Assembly: GCF_000622145.1 (NCBI RefSeq)
Contig: NZ_KK211402.1
Location: 87,069 to 151,068 of the forward strand
Origin: Paracoccus yeei ATCC BAA-599
GTDB lineage: Bacteria; Pseudomonadota; Alphaproteobacteria; Rhodobacterales; Rhodobacteraceae
Reading direction: 5' to 3'
Length of the DNA: 64,000 nucleotides
The notes under the pieces are model-generated. The model did no database searches, had not been told where the DNA came from, and worked only from the letters and a program-made list of their open reading frames with translations. How positions within the stretch are numbered: position 1 is the first letter of the stretch; each line of letters starts with the position of its first letter. This document shows, in pieces, positions 55,967 through 63,976 of the stretch. The position numbers were made by a program, and so were the translations under genes.

Positions 55967-56002
55967 CGGGCCGTTTCCAGGAAACGGCCCGTTCCCATTT
56001 TC
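55967..56002 (+). terminator. Rho-independent terminator of the structured RNA
   Basis: CGGGCCGTTT and AAACGGCCCG form a 10-bp stem with a CCAGG loop (55967-55991), followed by TTCCCATTTT. This is the strongest terminator-like hairpin in the area. It closes the 55.8 kb RNA. Confidence 0.75.
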
Positions 56003-56067
56003 AGCCTTCCTGCGCGCCTTTGCGCCTTTCCGGGGCGCTGTGACGATCCGCCTGGCGCCGGACATGC

Positions 56068-56093
56068 GAAAAGACGGCTCGCCGGGCGAGCCG
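56068..56093 (-). terminator. Candidate terminator of the DUF3606 gene
   Basis: On the minus strand the stem CGGCTCGC/GCGAGCCG with a 3-nt loop is followed by TCTTTTCG. It lies 40 bp after the DUF3606 stop. The T-tract is short. Confidence 0.5.
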
Positions 56094-56132
56094 CTCGTTT
56101 CCGGTGCCGGAGCCCTTTTTCGGAAGCGCCGC

Positions 56133-56315
56133 CTAGTCGTCCTTCAGCTTCCGTTCGACCTTGCTGCGGCTGTTGCCCTCTGACTTGACCGCCTCGCGGA
56201 CCTCGTCCCTGGACACGTCCATCTTCTCGGCCTCATACCGGACCTCGTGGTCCTGGCCCCCGGCGACTCGGCTGCGGTCCTGGGCGCGGCCCCGGTCTGT
56301 CTTGTGCTGTGCCAT
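56133..56315 (-). CDS. DUF3606 domain protein
   Basis: The 60-residue product is small, charged and ends with MDVSRDEVREAVKSEGNSRSKVERKL, the DUF3606 pattern. Such proteins are frequent members of alphaproteobacterial general stress regulons. The start at 56315 has GGAGG seven bases upstream. An ATG at 56321 is possible but leaves only one base of spacing to the ribosome-binding site. It is divergent from the SRPBCC gene. Confidence 0.88.
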   Translation of the reverse strand: MAQHKTDRGRAQDRSRVAGGQDHEVRYEAEKMDVSRDEVREAVKSEGNSRSKVERKLKDD

Positions 56316-56403
56316 GTGCAATCCTCCTGCCGCGTCAACGCCTGAAAGGATGTTCCGTTTCGACGGCCAAGAGCCTCATTAACCTTTATTGCCATGCGGA
56401 CGG

Positions 56404-56428
56404 GGAACGGCTTCCGGCCGGGGGTGTT
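56404..56428 (+). promoter_or_regulatory. Candidate EcfG-type promoter before the SRPBCC gene
   Basis: GGAAC (56404-56408), 16 bp, then TGTT (56425-56428) resembles the general stress sigma factor EcfG consensus GGAAC-N16-CGTT. It lies 29 bp before the SRPBCC start. The gene class in the pair (DUF3606 and SRPBCC) fits stress control. Confidence 0.4.
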
Positions 56429-56457
56429 TCGATTGGGCACCAGAATCAGGAGGTCCC

Positions 56458-57078
56458 ATGTCCCGCCGAGAACCTGGCCTGTCCACCGCAGCCACCGTCT
56501 TCGCCCTGTCCGTCGGTGCCGGAATGCTTGCCGGCGCGCTTGGACGCCTGCCCCCGAAGGGCCCGCCCGACAGCGCACCCGGACGCACCGCCCGGCGTTC
56601 GCAATTCGGCCGCTATCAGGTCGCGGGCAGGACGGTCACCATCGCCGCGCCCTGCGCACAGATCTATCGGATGTGGCGCGATCCCGCCAGCCTGGCCGGG
56701 TTCATGCAGAACCTGGCCGGTGTCGAAACCGGGCGGGACGACCGCGTGACCTGGCTGATCGATTCGCCCGCCGGCCAGTATCGCATCGAGACCCGCCTGA
56801 CCGTCGAGCGGGAAAACGAGGCCCTGGCCTGGCGCTCGGTCGAGGGGTCCGAGATCGAGATCGAGGCCAAGGTCCAGCTGCGCGACGCCCCCGCCGGACG
56901 CGGCACCGAAGTCGAGGCGCATGTTGCCTGGCGCCCGCAGTTGGGCATCGTCGGGCACTGGGCCGCCATGCTGCGCGGGACGGACCCGACGATCCGCGGC
57001 AAGCATGAACTGAAGCGTCTGAAGATGCTTCTTGAAACCGGCGAAATCGCCACCTCGGAAAACCGGAAGGCAGTCTGA
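56458..57078 (+). CDS. SRPBCC-family protein with N-terminal membrane segment
   Basis: The 206-residue product has an N-terminal hydrophobic segment (AATVFALSVGAGMLAGALG) and an SRPBCC/START-like domain (VTIAAPCAQIYRMWRDPASL, LAWRSVEGSEIEIEAKVQL). This fold binds lipids or hydrophobic ligands. GGAGG lies before the ATG. It overlaps the start of the dehydrogenase gene by one base (TGATG). Confidence 0.85.
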   Translation: MSRREPGLSTAATVFALSVGAGMLAGALGRLPPKGPPDSAPGRTARRSQFGRYQVAGRTVTIAAPCAQIYRMWRDPASLAGFMQNLAGVETGRDDRVTWLIDSPAGQYRIETRLTVERENEALAWRSVEGSEIEIEAKVQLRDAPAGRGTEVEAHVAWRPQLGIVGHWAAMLRGTDPTIRGKHELKRLKMLLETGEIATSENRKAV

Positions 57079-58283
57079 TGCGCGCTTTGACCTGGCATGG
57101 AAAACACGATGTTCGCGTCGATACCGTCCCCGATCCCCAGATCGTCAATCCTCGGGATGCCATCATCGAGGTGACGGCGACCGCGATCTGCGGCTCGGAC
57201 CTGCATCTTTACGACGCGGTGATCCCCGGCCTGAAACCGGGCGACATCCTGGGCCACGAATTCATGGGACGGGTGGTCGAGGCCGGCCCGAAATCCACCC
57301 TGAAGAAGGGCGACCGGGTGGTGGTGCCCTTTACCATTTCCTGCGGCGCCTGCTTTTTCTGCGCGCAGGGGCAGTTCTCGGCCTGCGACAACTCGAACCC
57401 GGTCGAAAAGCAGGAGGCGTCCGAACTGCTTTATGGCCATGCGATGAGCGGGCTTTTCGGCTATTCCCACATGACCGGCGGCTATCCGGGCGGACAGGCC
57501 GAATATGTCCGGGTGCCGTTTTCCGACGTCGGCCCCATCGTCATCCCCGACGGCGTGCCCGACGAACAGGTTCTGTTTCTGTCCGACATCCTGCCTACGG
57601 GCTGGATGGCGGCCGAGAATTGCGACATCCAGCCCGGCGACACGGTGGCCGTCTGGGGCTGCGGCCCGGTCGGCCTGTTCGCGGTCCAGTCGGCGCTGCT
57701 GATGGGCGCGGGCCAGGTCATCGCCATCGACCATTATCCCGGCCGGCTGGAGCTGGCGCGGGGCTTGGGTGCGCAGGTCATCGACTATCGCAAGACCCAT
57801 GTGCTCGAGGCGCTGATGGAGATGACGGGCGGCATCGGCCCCGACGCCGTGATCGACGCCGTGGGCATGGAAAGCCACGGCTTTTCCCCCGATAACCTGC
57901 TGGATGCGCTGAAGCAGAAGGTGGGGATGGGCGCCGACCGGGCCCACGCGCTGCGCATGGCGCTGATGGCGGTCAGGAAGGGCGGCCGCGTCTCGATCCC
58001 CGGCGTCTATGGCGGCTTGGCCGACAAGTTCCCCCTGGGCGCGCTGATGGAAAAGGGCCTGCAGATCCGCACCGGCCAGACCCATGTGCAGAAATACACC
58101 CAGGAGCTTCTGCGCCGCATTCTTGAGGGAGAGATCGACACCACCTTCCTGATCTCGCACCGCCTGTCGCTTGAGGATGCGCCGACGGGCTATCGCAACT
58201 TCCACGGCCGGCAGGACGAATGGACCAAGGTGGTGATGACCCCCGGCACCGCGCCTGCGCAAAAAGGTGGCGCCAATGGCTGA
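57078..58283 (+). CDS. Zn-dependent formaldehyde/alcohol dehydrogenase-like protein
   Basis: The 401-residue product has the catalytic zinc ligands AICGSDLHLYDAVIPG and GHEFMG, structural Cys in SCGACFFCAQGQFSACDN and the Rossmann motif WGCGPVGLFAVQSALLMGAG. It resembles glutathione-independent formaldehyde dehydrogenase-like enzymes that dismutate or oxidise aldehydes, with an NAD kept tightly bound in some. It is coupled to the SRPBCC gene and is followed by nadE-pncC (overlap of 8 bp). Confidence 0.9.
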   Translation: MRALTWHGKHDVRVDTVPDPQIVNPRDAIIEVTATAICGSDLHLYDAVIPGLKPGDILGHEFMGRVVEAGPKSTLKKGDRVVVPFTISCGACFFCAQGQFSACDNSNPVEKQEASELLYGHAMSGLFGYSHMTGGYPGGQAEYVRVPFSDVGPIVIPDGVPDEQVLFLSDILPTGWMAAENCDIQPGDTVAVWGCGPVGLFAVQSALLMGAGQVIAIDHYPGRLELARGLGAQVIDYRKTHVLEALMEMTGGIGPDAVIDAVGMESHGFSPDNLLDALKQKVGMGADRAHALRMALMAVRKGGRVSIPGVYGGLADKFPLGALMEKGLQIRTGQTHVQKYTQELLRRILEGEIDTTFLISHRLSLEDAPTGYRNFHGRQDEWTKVVMTPGTAPAQKGGANG

Positions 58284-59805
58284 GGATGAGGGGCTTTATG
58301 CGGAAATCCTGACGCTGTCGCGTCAGGCGGGCAATGGCGGGCTTGCGCCGTGGTTCGGCAGGCGCCTGCGCGAGCAGATCGGACAGGGGCTGTTTCTGGA
58401 CGAGGCTCGCCTGGGTCAGCTTCGCGACCGGGTCATTGCCGAGCTTTCGGACTATCGCCAGCAGGCCGGCATCGGCACCGCGGTGCTGGGCATGTCGGGC
58501 GGCGTCGATTCCGCCCTGACGGCGGCGCTGTTCAAGAAGGCCGGCTGGCGCGTCATCGGCTTTACCTTGCCCATCCACCAGAACGCCGAGGAAACCGAGC
58601 GCGGCGTCGAGGCCTGCCAGGCCCTGGGGCTGGAGCATATCCATGTGGACCTCTCCCCCGAATACGAGGCGATGGTGGCGGGCCTGGGCAAGGTCGATGA
58701 GACCCTGTCCGAGGCCGATACCGTGCCGGCGCGGACGCGGCGGGGCAATCTGCGCGCCCGGCTGCGGATGATGACGCTTTATGACCAGGCGCACCGCTTT
58801 GGCGGGCTGGTCGCCAGTACGGACAATTTCTCGGAGCTTGGGGCCGGGTTCTGGACGCTGCACGGCGACGTGGGGGATCTGGCCCCGGTCCAGGGCCTGA
58901 TCAAGTCATGGGAGATTCCCTGGCTGGCCCGCGCCGTCGGCGTCCCGGAAAAGACCTGGCGCGCCAAGCCCACCGATGGCCTGGGCATCGGCGCGGGGGA
59001 CGAGGCGCAGATCGGCGCCACCTATCTGGAATGGGACATCATGATCTTTGCCCTGGCACAGGCCCTGCAACAGGCACCCCGCGCCAAGTCCGAGGATCTG
59101 GCCGCGCTGCTGGAGATCGGCGACGACGCCCATGCCCGCAAGATCCTGGACACCGTGCTCGCCCGGCTGCGCATGACCTGGCACAAGCGGATCAACCCGA
59201 TCCGGCTGGACCATCCGCTGGCGGACCGTTTTGCGCTGCTGGACCGCACCGACGAGGCGCTGTTCCGTCCCACCGTGCTGCAGCGCGACGAGGCCGCCCT
59301 GGACTTTCCCGCCTCTGTTCACGCCGTCGCCCTGGACCTGTGCCGCCGGCTTGAGGAATGCGGATTGCGGGTGGTGACGGCCGAATCCTGCACGGGCGGG
59401 CTTCTGGGGGCCAGCCTTGCCGCGGTGCCGGGCAGTTCGAAACAGCTTGAGGGCAGCTTCGTCACCTATTGCGAATCCCTCAGGGTTCAGGCGCTTGGCG
59501 TGTCGCAAGACGTGATCCGCGAACACACCGTCTATGACCCCGAGGTGGCGCGCCAGATGGCCGCCGGCGCCTTGGCGGCAGCGCCAGAGGCGGAGCTTGC
59601 GATGGCCACGACCGGGGTTGCGGGTCCCGATCCCGACCAGGGCAAGCCCGCCGGCTATGTCTGCATCGCCGCCGCCCTGCGCGGCCATGACCCGGTCGCA
59701 CGCGAATTCACCTTTCAGGGCGGGCCTCAGGCGGTGATCGCCCAGGCCCTGTCGGCCGCGCTGGAAATGGGGGTGGCCGCTCTGCCGCGGGACGGGAAGG
59801 GCTAA
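58276..59805 (+). CDS. Fusion of NAD synthase (NadE) and nicotinamide-nucleotide amidase (PncC)
   Basis: The 509-residue protein joins two enzymes of NAD recycling. Residues 1-~335 are an ammonia-dependent NAD synthase with the PP-loop LGMSGGVDSALTAAL (SGGVDS at about 73-79) and LVASTDNFSELGAGFWTLHGD. Residues ~345-509 are a PncC/CinA C-terminal domain with TAESCTGGLLG and ATTGVAGPDP. PncC converts NMN to NaMN; NadE converts NaAD to NAD. ATG 58276 is chosen because AAGGTGG lies six bases upstream; GTG 58267 is possible. The 5' end overlaps the dehydrogenase gene. Confidence 0.9.
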   Translation: MAEDEGLYAEILTLSRQAGNGGLAPWFGRRLREQIGQGLFLDEARLGQLRDRVIAELSDYRQQAGIGTAVLGMSGGVDSALTAALFKKAGWRVIGFTLPIHQNAEETERGVEACQALGLEHIHVDLSPEYEAMVAGLGKVDETLSEADTVPARTRRGNLRARLRMMTLYDQAHRFGGLVASTDNFSELGAGFWTLHGDVGDLAPVQGLIKSWEIPWLARAVGVPEKTWRAKPTDGLGIGAGDEAQIGATYLEWDIMIFALAQALQQAPRAKSEDLAALLEIGDDAHARKILDTVLARLRMTWHKRINPIRLDHPLADRFALLDRTDEALFRPTVLQRDEAALDFPASVHAVALDLCRRLEECGLRVVTAESCTGGLLGASLAAVPGSSKQLEGSFVTYCESLRVQALGVSQDVIREHTVYDPEVARQMAAGALAAAPEAELAMATTGVAGPDPDQGKPAGYVCIAAALRGHDPVAREFTFQGGPQAVIAQALSAALEMGVAALPRDGKG

Positions 59806-59836
59806 TTGGGTCCAACCCTTGAAACACGCGTTTCCT

Positions 59837-59863
59837 CCATCCATATACCATCCATGTGGATGG
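59837..59863. promoter_or_regulatory. CCATCCA repeats: candidate RHH operator
   Basis: CCATCCA occurs at 59837-59843 and 59848-59854, and its inverse TGGATGG is at 59857-59863. The last two form CCATCCATGTGGATGG, a perfect dyad with a 2-bp spacer, 9 bp before the RHH regulator start. RHH proteins bind short repeated half-sites next to their own genes, so it is a probable autoregulatory operator. Confidence 0.55.
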
Positions 59864-59871
59864 AGAAAACG

Positions 59872-60279
59872 ATGTCGGCGCTCAAGGAAAAGACCTCGGA
59901 CACGGAAAAGATCACCATCAACCTGGGCTTTGTGGACCTGGGCCGCATCGACCTGTTGGTGCAGGAAGGGTTCTATTCGAACCGCAGCGACTTCATCCGC
60001 ACGGCCATCCGCAACCAGCTCGACAGCCACCGCGAGGTCGTCGCCCGGACGGTCGAACGCCACACGATGGACATGGGCCTGCGCGACTTTACCCGCGCCG
60101 AACTGCAAGCGCTGCGCGACGCGGGCGAGGTCCTGCATGTGCGCGTCCTGGGCCTTGCGCGCTTTGCCCGTGACATCGACCCGGACCTGGCGCGGGCCAC
60201 GATCGGCTCGATCTCGGTCCTGGGCGCGCTCCAGGCCAGTCCCGAACTCCGCAAGGCCCTGGCCGACCGCACCCTTTAG
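59872..60279 (+). CDS. Ribbon-helix-helix (CopG-like) transcriptional regulator
   Basis: The 135-residue product has an N-terminal RHH domain: EKITINLGFVDLGRIDLLVQ as the beta strand and first helix, then EGFYSNRSDFIRTAIRNQL. ATG 59872 was chosen because GGAG lies nine bases upstream, while 59854 lies inside the operator. The C-terminal part (HVRVLGLARFARDIDPDLARATI) may sense a ligand or form oligomers. It lies directly before the PHB-depolymerase-like esterase gene (20 bp) and probably regulates it. Confidence 0.88.
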   Translation: MSALKEKTSDTEKITINLGFVDLGRIDLLVQEGFYSNRSDFIRTAIRNQLDSHREVVARTVERHTMDMGLRDFTRAELQALRDAGEVLHVRVLGLARFARDIDPDLARATIGSISVLGALQASPELRKALADRTL

Positions 60280-60302
60280 CCCCCCTCACCAAGGAATATA
60301 TG

Positions 60303-61319
60303 ATGAACCCCTTCGATATCGGCACCCTGCGCCAGGCCATGGACACCCTGCGGTTCGAGGGGGCGAACGATCTGGTGCAGCGCACCCTGTCGCAGCACGG
60401 GCTTGCGATGCCTCTGCCCGCCTCGGGTCCGGCAGCCGAGGCGCCGACAAGCGACGCGCTTGCGTCCGGGGCCAGCTTCACGGCCGACCGCTTTGCCTGC
60501 ACGGCGGGCACGCGCGACTACCTGACCTATGTGCCCGCGTCGGCGGCGCAGGGGACGCAGGGGCTGGTCCTGATGCTGCACGGCTGCACCCAGACCCACG
60601 CCGATTTCGCGCGCGGCACCGGCATGAATGCCCTGGCCGAGGAACACCGGCTGATCGTCGTCTATCCGCAGCAGGCGCGGGGCGACAATGCCCAGTCCTG
60701 CTGGAACTGGTTCAGCCGGGGCGACCAGCGCCGTGGCCGGGGCGAGCCCGAGATCCTGGCCCAGCTTGCGGCCGAGGTGGCCCGCGCCCATGCCGTTCCG
60801 GGGGATCGCGTCTTTGTCGCAGGCCTGTCGGCCGGGGCGGCGATGGCGGTCATCCTGGGCCAGACCCATCCCGATGTCTTCGCCGCCGTGGGCGCCCATT
60901 CGGGCCTGCCCTTTGGTGCGGCCAAGGACGTGCCTTCGGCCTTTGCGGCGATGAACGGCACCGCGGCGCCCGAAGCGATGCCGGGCCATGATCCGGTCCC
61001 GACCCCGACCATCGTCTTTCACGGCAGCGCCGACCGCACCGTGCATCCGGCGAACGGGGACCGGATCGCCGCCGACGCGCTGGCCGCCGGGCCCGAACAG
61101 ACCCTGTTCGACCGCACCGCCGGCAAGGCCGGTGCCCGCAGCTATGTGCGCGAAACCACCCGCACACCCGAGGGCGACGCCCTGCTGGAACGCTGGGCGA
61201 TCGACGGCCTGGGCCATGCCTGGTCGGGTGGGGACCCTGCCGGGTCCTATACCGACCCCCAGGGCCCCCGGGCCAGCGCCGAGATGGTGCGGTTTTTCCT
61301 GGAACTGAAGGGCGCCTAG
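60303..61319 (+). CDS. PHB depolymerase family esterase
   Basis: The 338-residue alpha/beta hydrolase has LVLMLHGCTQTHADFA, the nucleophile serine in VAGLSAGAAMA and the His in DGLGHAWSGG, with TIVFHGSADRTVHP holding the Asp. This fits esterase/PHB depolymerase family LpqC. No signal peptide is apparent, so it may act on intracellular short PHA oligomers. ATG 60303 or 60300. It shares a transcript with the RHH gene. Confidence 0.9.
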   Translation: MNPFDIGTLRQAMDTLRFEGANDLVQRTLSQHGLAMPLPASGPAAEAPTSDALASGASFTADRFACTAGTRDYLTYVPASAAQGTQGLVLMLHGCTQTHADFARGTGMNALAEEHRLIVVYPQQARGDNAQSCWNWFSRGDQRRGRGEPEILAQLAAEVARAHAVPGDRVFVAGLSAGAAMAVILGQTHPDVFAAVGAHSGLPFGAAKDVPSAFAAMNGTAAPEAMPGHDPVPTPTIVFHGSADRTVHPANGDRIAADALAAGPEQTLFDRTAGKAGARSYVRETTRTPEGDALLERWAIDGLGHAWSGGDPAGSYTDPQGPRASAEMVRFFLELKGA

Positions 61320-61900
61320 GGCCCGGCGCCGGCCCGGGGAAAGGGGCGGCTCAGCCCGGCGGCGCCGGCAAGCCCGAAGCGCCAGGGCAGGTCCTGGGCC
61401 TTGCTGATGCCGATGCGCGGCCCGGCCACCACATCGGGCGTCACCTCGGCCAGGGTGATCGCCAGCGCGTCCCCATCAAAGGGCGCGCCGTCGTCCTGGG
61501 GCGTGATCCCCAGCGCCTGGGTCAGCCGCCCCGGACCGTTGCACAGCAAAGGGCTTTGGCGGCGCTGCCGCATCAGGTCCAGCCCCCGCTGCGGAGCCAG
61601 AGCCCGGATCAGCACCGCCTCGCCCGGGCGGGCCACGACGTTCAGGCACAGATGGATCCCGTAGGAGCGATAGACATAGGCACGCCCCGCCGGGCCGAAC
61701 ATCGACGCATTGCGCGGGGTCGGGCCGCGAAAGCTGTGGGATGCGGGGTCGTCCCGGGCGTAAGCCTCGGTCTCGATGATGATGCCGCCGGTGCCCCGGA
61801 CATCGAGGCTGGCCCCGATCAGGCGCCGCGCCAGATCGACCGCGCCCAGCCCGGCGATCCGGTCGGCAAGGGATGGGTGGGTCAGCTGGGCCTCCGGCAT
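61316..61900 (-). CDS. DNA-3-methyladenine glycosylase (AAG/MPG family)
   Basis: The 194-residue protein matches the mammalian-type alkyladenine glycosylase: GGIIIETEAYARDDPASHSFRG, with the catalytic Glu in ETEAY, then TPRNASMFGPAGRAYVYRSYGIH. It removes alkylated bases. ATG 61900 was chosen because it gives the normal length. Upstream extension to 62080 is not conserved. It ends convergent with the esterase gene, with stop codons overlapping by 4 bp. Confidence 0.93.
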   Translation of the reverse strand: MPEAQLTHPSLADRIAGLGAVDLARRLIGASLDVRGTGGIIIETEAYARDDPASHSFRGPTPRNASMFGPAGRAYVYRSYGIHLCLNVVARPGEAVLIRALAPQRGLDLMRQRRQSPLLCNGPGRLTQALGITPQDDGAPFDGDALAITLAEVTPDVVAGPRIGISKAQDLPWRFGLAGAAGLSRPFPRAGAGP

Positions 61901-62043
61901 CGCATCAGGGTCATGCCCCCAAGATAGGCATGCCCACCGGGCCGCCAAGGGGGTGCCCCGCAAGCGATCCATGTTGATGGCCCAATCCGGCTGCGGTAAG
62001 CATCGCGTAACGATAACAAACACCATGAGCGGCAGGAAACCCG

Positions 62044-62547
62044 ATGACGATCCCGCGTTCGACGTTGCGCATGGGCGCATCCCTTGCGGTTGCGCTGGCC
62101 CTGCTTGCGGGCTGCGGCCTTTCGCGCCGGCACAGCGAGCTTGAGTGCATGGAACGGGCCATGTATTTCGAGGCCAACCGGTCCAGCCGCGACGGGCTGA
62201 TCGCCGTCGGCAGCGTGGTGATGAACCGGGTCGAATCCGGCCAGTATCCCCGCACGGTCTGCGGCGTCGTCGGGCAAAGGAACCAGTTCGCGCCGGGCAT
62301 CATGACCCGGCGGATGGACAAGGCCCCGCCCCAGGTCCGCGAGGCGGCCCGCGCCGTCCTGCGCGGCGAACGCCATCCCATGATCGGGAACGCGATGTTC
62401 TTTCACGCCGCCAGCCACAGGTTTTCCTATGACAACATGCACTATGTCCTGGTGGCGGGGGGCAACGCCTTCTACGAAAAGCGCAAAAGCCACCTGGTGA
62501 CGCAGCCCGTCCCCCCGGCGCCGATCGAGGCGATGTTCGCGCGCTAG
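62044..62547 (+). CDS. SleB/CwlJ-type cell wall hydrolase, lipoprotein
   Basis: The 167-residue product has a lipoprotein signal (GASLAVALALLAGC) and the Hydrolase_2 domain (LECMERAMYFEANRSSRDG, VVMNRVESGQYP, FFHAASHRFSY). Such lytic enzymes open peptidoglycan, and in non-sporulating bacteria they help growth or division. AGGAAACCCG precedes the ATG. It stands alone. Confidence 0.92.
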   Translation: MTIPRSTLRMGASLAVALALLAGCGLSRRHSELECMERAMYFEANRSSRDGLIAVGSVVMNRVESGQYPRTVCGVVGQRNQFAPGIMTRRMDKAPPQVREAARAVLRGERHPMIGNAMFFHAASHRFSYDNMHYVLVAGGNAFYEKRKSHLVTQPVPPAPIEAMFAR

Positions 62548-62585
62548 GCGCGGGGTCCCCAGGACCCCGGCCCTTTCCCTTGCCC

Positions 62586-63239
62586 CTACAGGATCGACTG
62601 GCCGGTCGCGGCCCAGTCCTTGCTGAACTGCTCCAGCCCCTTGTCGGTCAGGACATGCTGGGCCAGCGCCTTGATGACCCCCGGCGGCACCGTCGCCACA
62701 TCGGCGCCAGCCAGGGCCGCCTCGCGCACATGGTTCGGCGTGCGGATCGAGGCCGCCAGGATCTGCGTGTCGAAGCTGTAGTTGTCGAAGATGGTGCGGA
62801 TGTCGTGGATCAGTTCCATCCCGTCCAGGTTGATGTCGTCGAGCCGCCCCACGAAGGGCGAGACATAGGTCGCCCCCGCCTTGGCCGCCAGCAGCGCCTG
62901 GTTGGCCGAAAAGCACAGGGTGACATTGGTGCGGATGCCCGCCTTGGCAAAGTGGCGGCAGGCCTTCAGCCCGTCCAGCGTCAGGGGCAGCTTGACCACG
63001 ACATTCGGGGCGATGGCGGCCAGGTGCGTGCCCTCGGCGATCATGCCCTGGGCATCCAGGGCCGCCACCTCGGCCGAGACGGGACCTTCGACCAGGGCGC
63101 AGATCTCGGCGATGACCTCCTTGAAGTCGCGCCCGGACTTGGCGATCAGCGAGGGGTTGGTCGTCACCCCGTCCAGCAGGCCATAGTCGTTCAGCTCGCG
63201 GATGTCGGCGATGACGGCGGTATCGACAAAGAATTGCAT
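62586..63239 (-). CDS. Transaldolase/fructose-6-phosphate aldolase (TalC/Fsa-like)
   Basis: The 217-residue protein begins [20 protein letters not shown] and has [17 protein letters not shown] and the Schiff-base lysine in [11 protein letters not shown]. It belongs to the short transaldolase subfamily, some members being transaldolases and others fructose-6-phosphate aldolases. The two cannot be separated by eye here. GAAAGGAAATCCC precedes the start. It lies 11 bp after the SDR gene. Confidence 0.93.
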   Translation of the reverse strand: MQFFVDTAVIADIRELNDYGLLDGVTTNPSLIAKSGRDFKEVIAEICALVEGPVSAEVAALDAQGMIAEGTHLAAIAPNVVVKLPLTLDGLKACRHFAKAGIRTNVTLCFSANQALLAAKAGATYVSPFVGRLDDINLDGMELIHDIRTIFDNYSFDTQILAASIRTPNHVREAALAGADVATVPPGVIKALAQHVLTDKGLEQFSKDWAATGQSIL

Positions 63240-63250
63240 GGGATTTCCTT

Positions 63251-63976
63251 TCAGACGGACAGGAAGCCGCCGTCGACCGGCAGCACCGCGCCGGTGATCA
63301 TGCGGCTCGGGTCGGACAGCAGCAGGGCGATGCTTTCGGCGACCTCGTCGGCCTCGGCAAAGCGGTTCAGGGGGTGGCGCACCATCATCGGCGCGCTCTT
63401 GGCGGGGTCCGACCAGGCCTCGGCGGCCAGTTCGGTCAGGGTGATGGTCGGGGCAACCGCGTTCACGCGGATGCCATGCGGGCCCAGTTCGCGGGCCATG
63501 ACGCGGGTCGCGCCCTCAAGCCCGGCCTTCGAGGCGGCATAGCACAAGTGATCCTGAAAGCCGCGGTGCCCGGCGATCGAGGTGATGTTGACGATGGCCC
63601 CGCCGCCCCCCGCCGCGACGCGCGCGCGGGCGAATTCCTGGCAGGTCAGCAGGGCGGCGCGCAGGTTGATGCCCAGGACGGCCTCATAGCCCGCCTCGGT
63701 CATGTCCAGGACGCTTTCCAGCACGTTGATGCCGGCGCTGTTGATCAGGTAATCGGCCGTCCCCGCCTCGGCCATCGCGGCGCGGGTGGCGGCGGCATCG
63801 GCCAGATCGACCGGGATCGAGCGGCCGCCGATCTCGGCCCGCAGGCTGTCCAGGTCGGACCCGGTGCGCGACAGGGCCACGACCTCGGCGCCCTGGGCGG
63901 CCATCAGCCGGGCGCAGGCGCGGCCGATCCCCTTGCCCGCGCCGGTGATGATGACGGATTTTCCCGAAAACTGCAT
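63251..63976 (-). CDS. SDR-family oxidoreductase, L-xylulose/dicarbonyl reductase-like
   Basis: The 241-residue enzyme has the cofactor motif [21 protein letters not shown] with YAASK as catalytic residues, and [14 protein letters not shown]. Its overall pattern, including [11 protein letters not shown] and [18 protein letters not shown], closely follows dicarbonyl/L-xylulose reductase. Its partner in the operon is an aldolase/transaldolase, so a pentose or polyol pathway is likely. It has GAGGTCATC before ATG. The rest of the operon may lie beyond the window. Confidence 0.9.
   Translation of the reverse strand: MQFSGKSVIITGAGKGIGRACARLMAAQGAEVVALSRTGSDLDSLRAEIGGRSIPVDLADAAATRAAMAEAGTADYLINSAGINVLESVLDMTEAGYEAVLGINLRAALLTCQEFARARVAAGGGGAIVNITSIAGHRGFQDHLCYAASKAGLEGATRVMARELGPHGIRVNAVAPTITLTELAAEAWSDPAKSAPMMVRHPLNRFAEADEVAESIALLLSDPSRMITGAVLPVDGGFLSV

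Larger units (their letters stand above)
55820..56002 (+). ncRNA. Structured RNA with buried Shine-Dalgarno and 18-codon ORF
   Basis: AAGGAGGTGGTCC (55820-55832) pairs with GGACCATCTCCTT (55946-55958) in a 13-bp closing stem with one G-U. The 5' arm matches 12/13 of the perfect Shine-Dalgarno complement of the 16S tail, and the 3' arm matches 11/13 of that tail. Inside, CAGTCAGGG (55868-55876) pairs with CCCTGACTG (55913-55921) around a further GGGC/GCCC hairpin (55877-55880, 55896-55899). A terminator ends it. It lies 40 bp downstream of the yhhQ stop, so it may be a 3' UTR product or a separate RNA. No known family came to mind. Confidence 0.6.
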
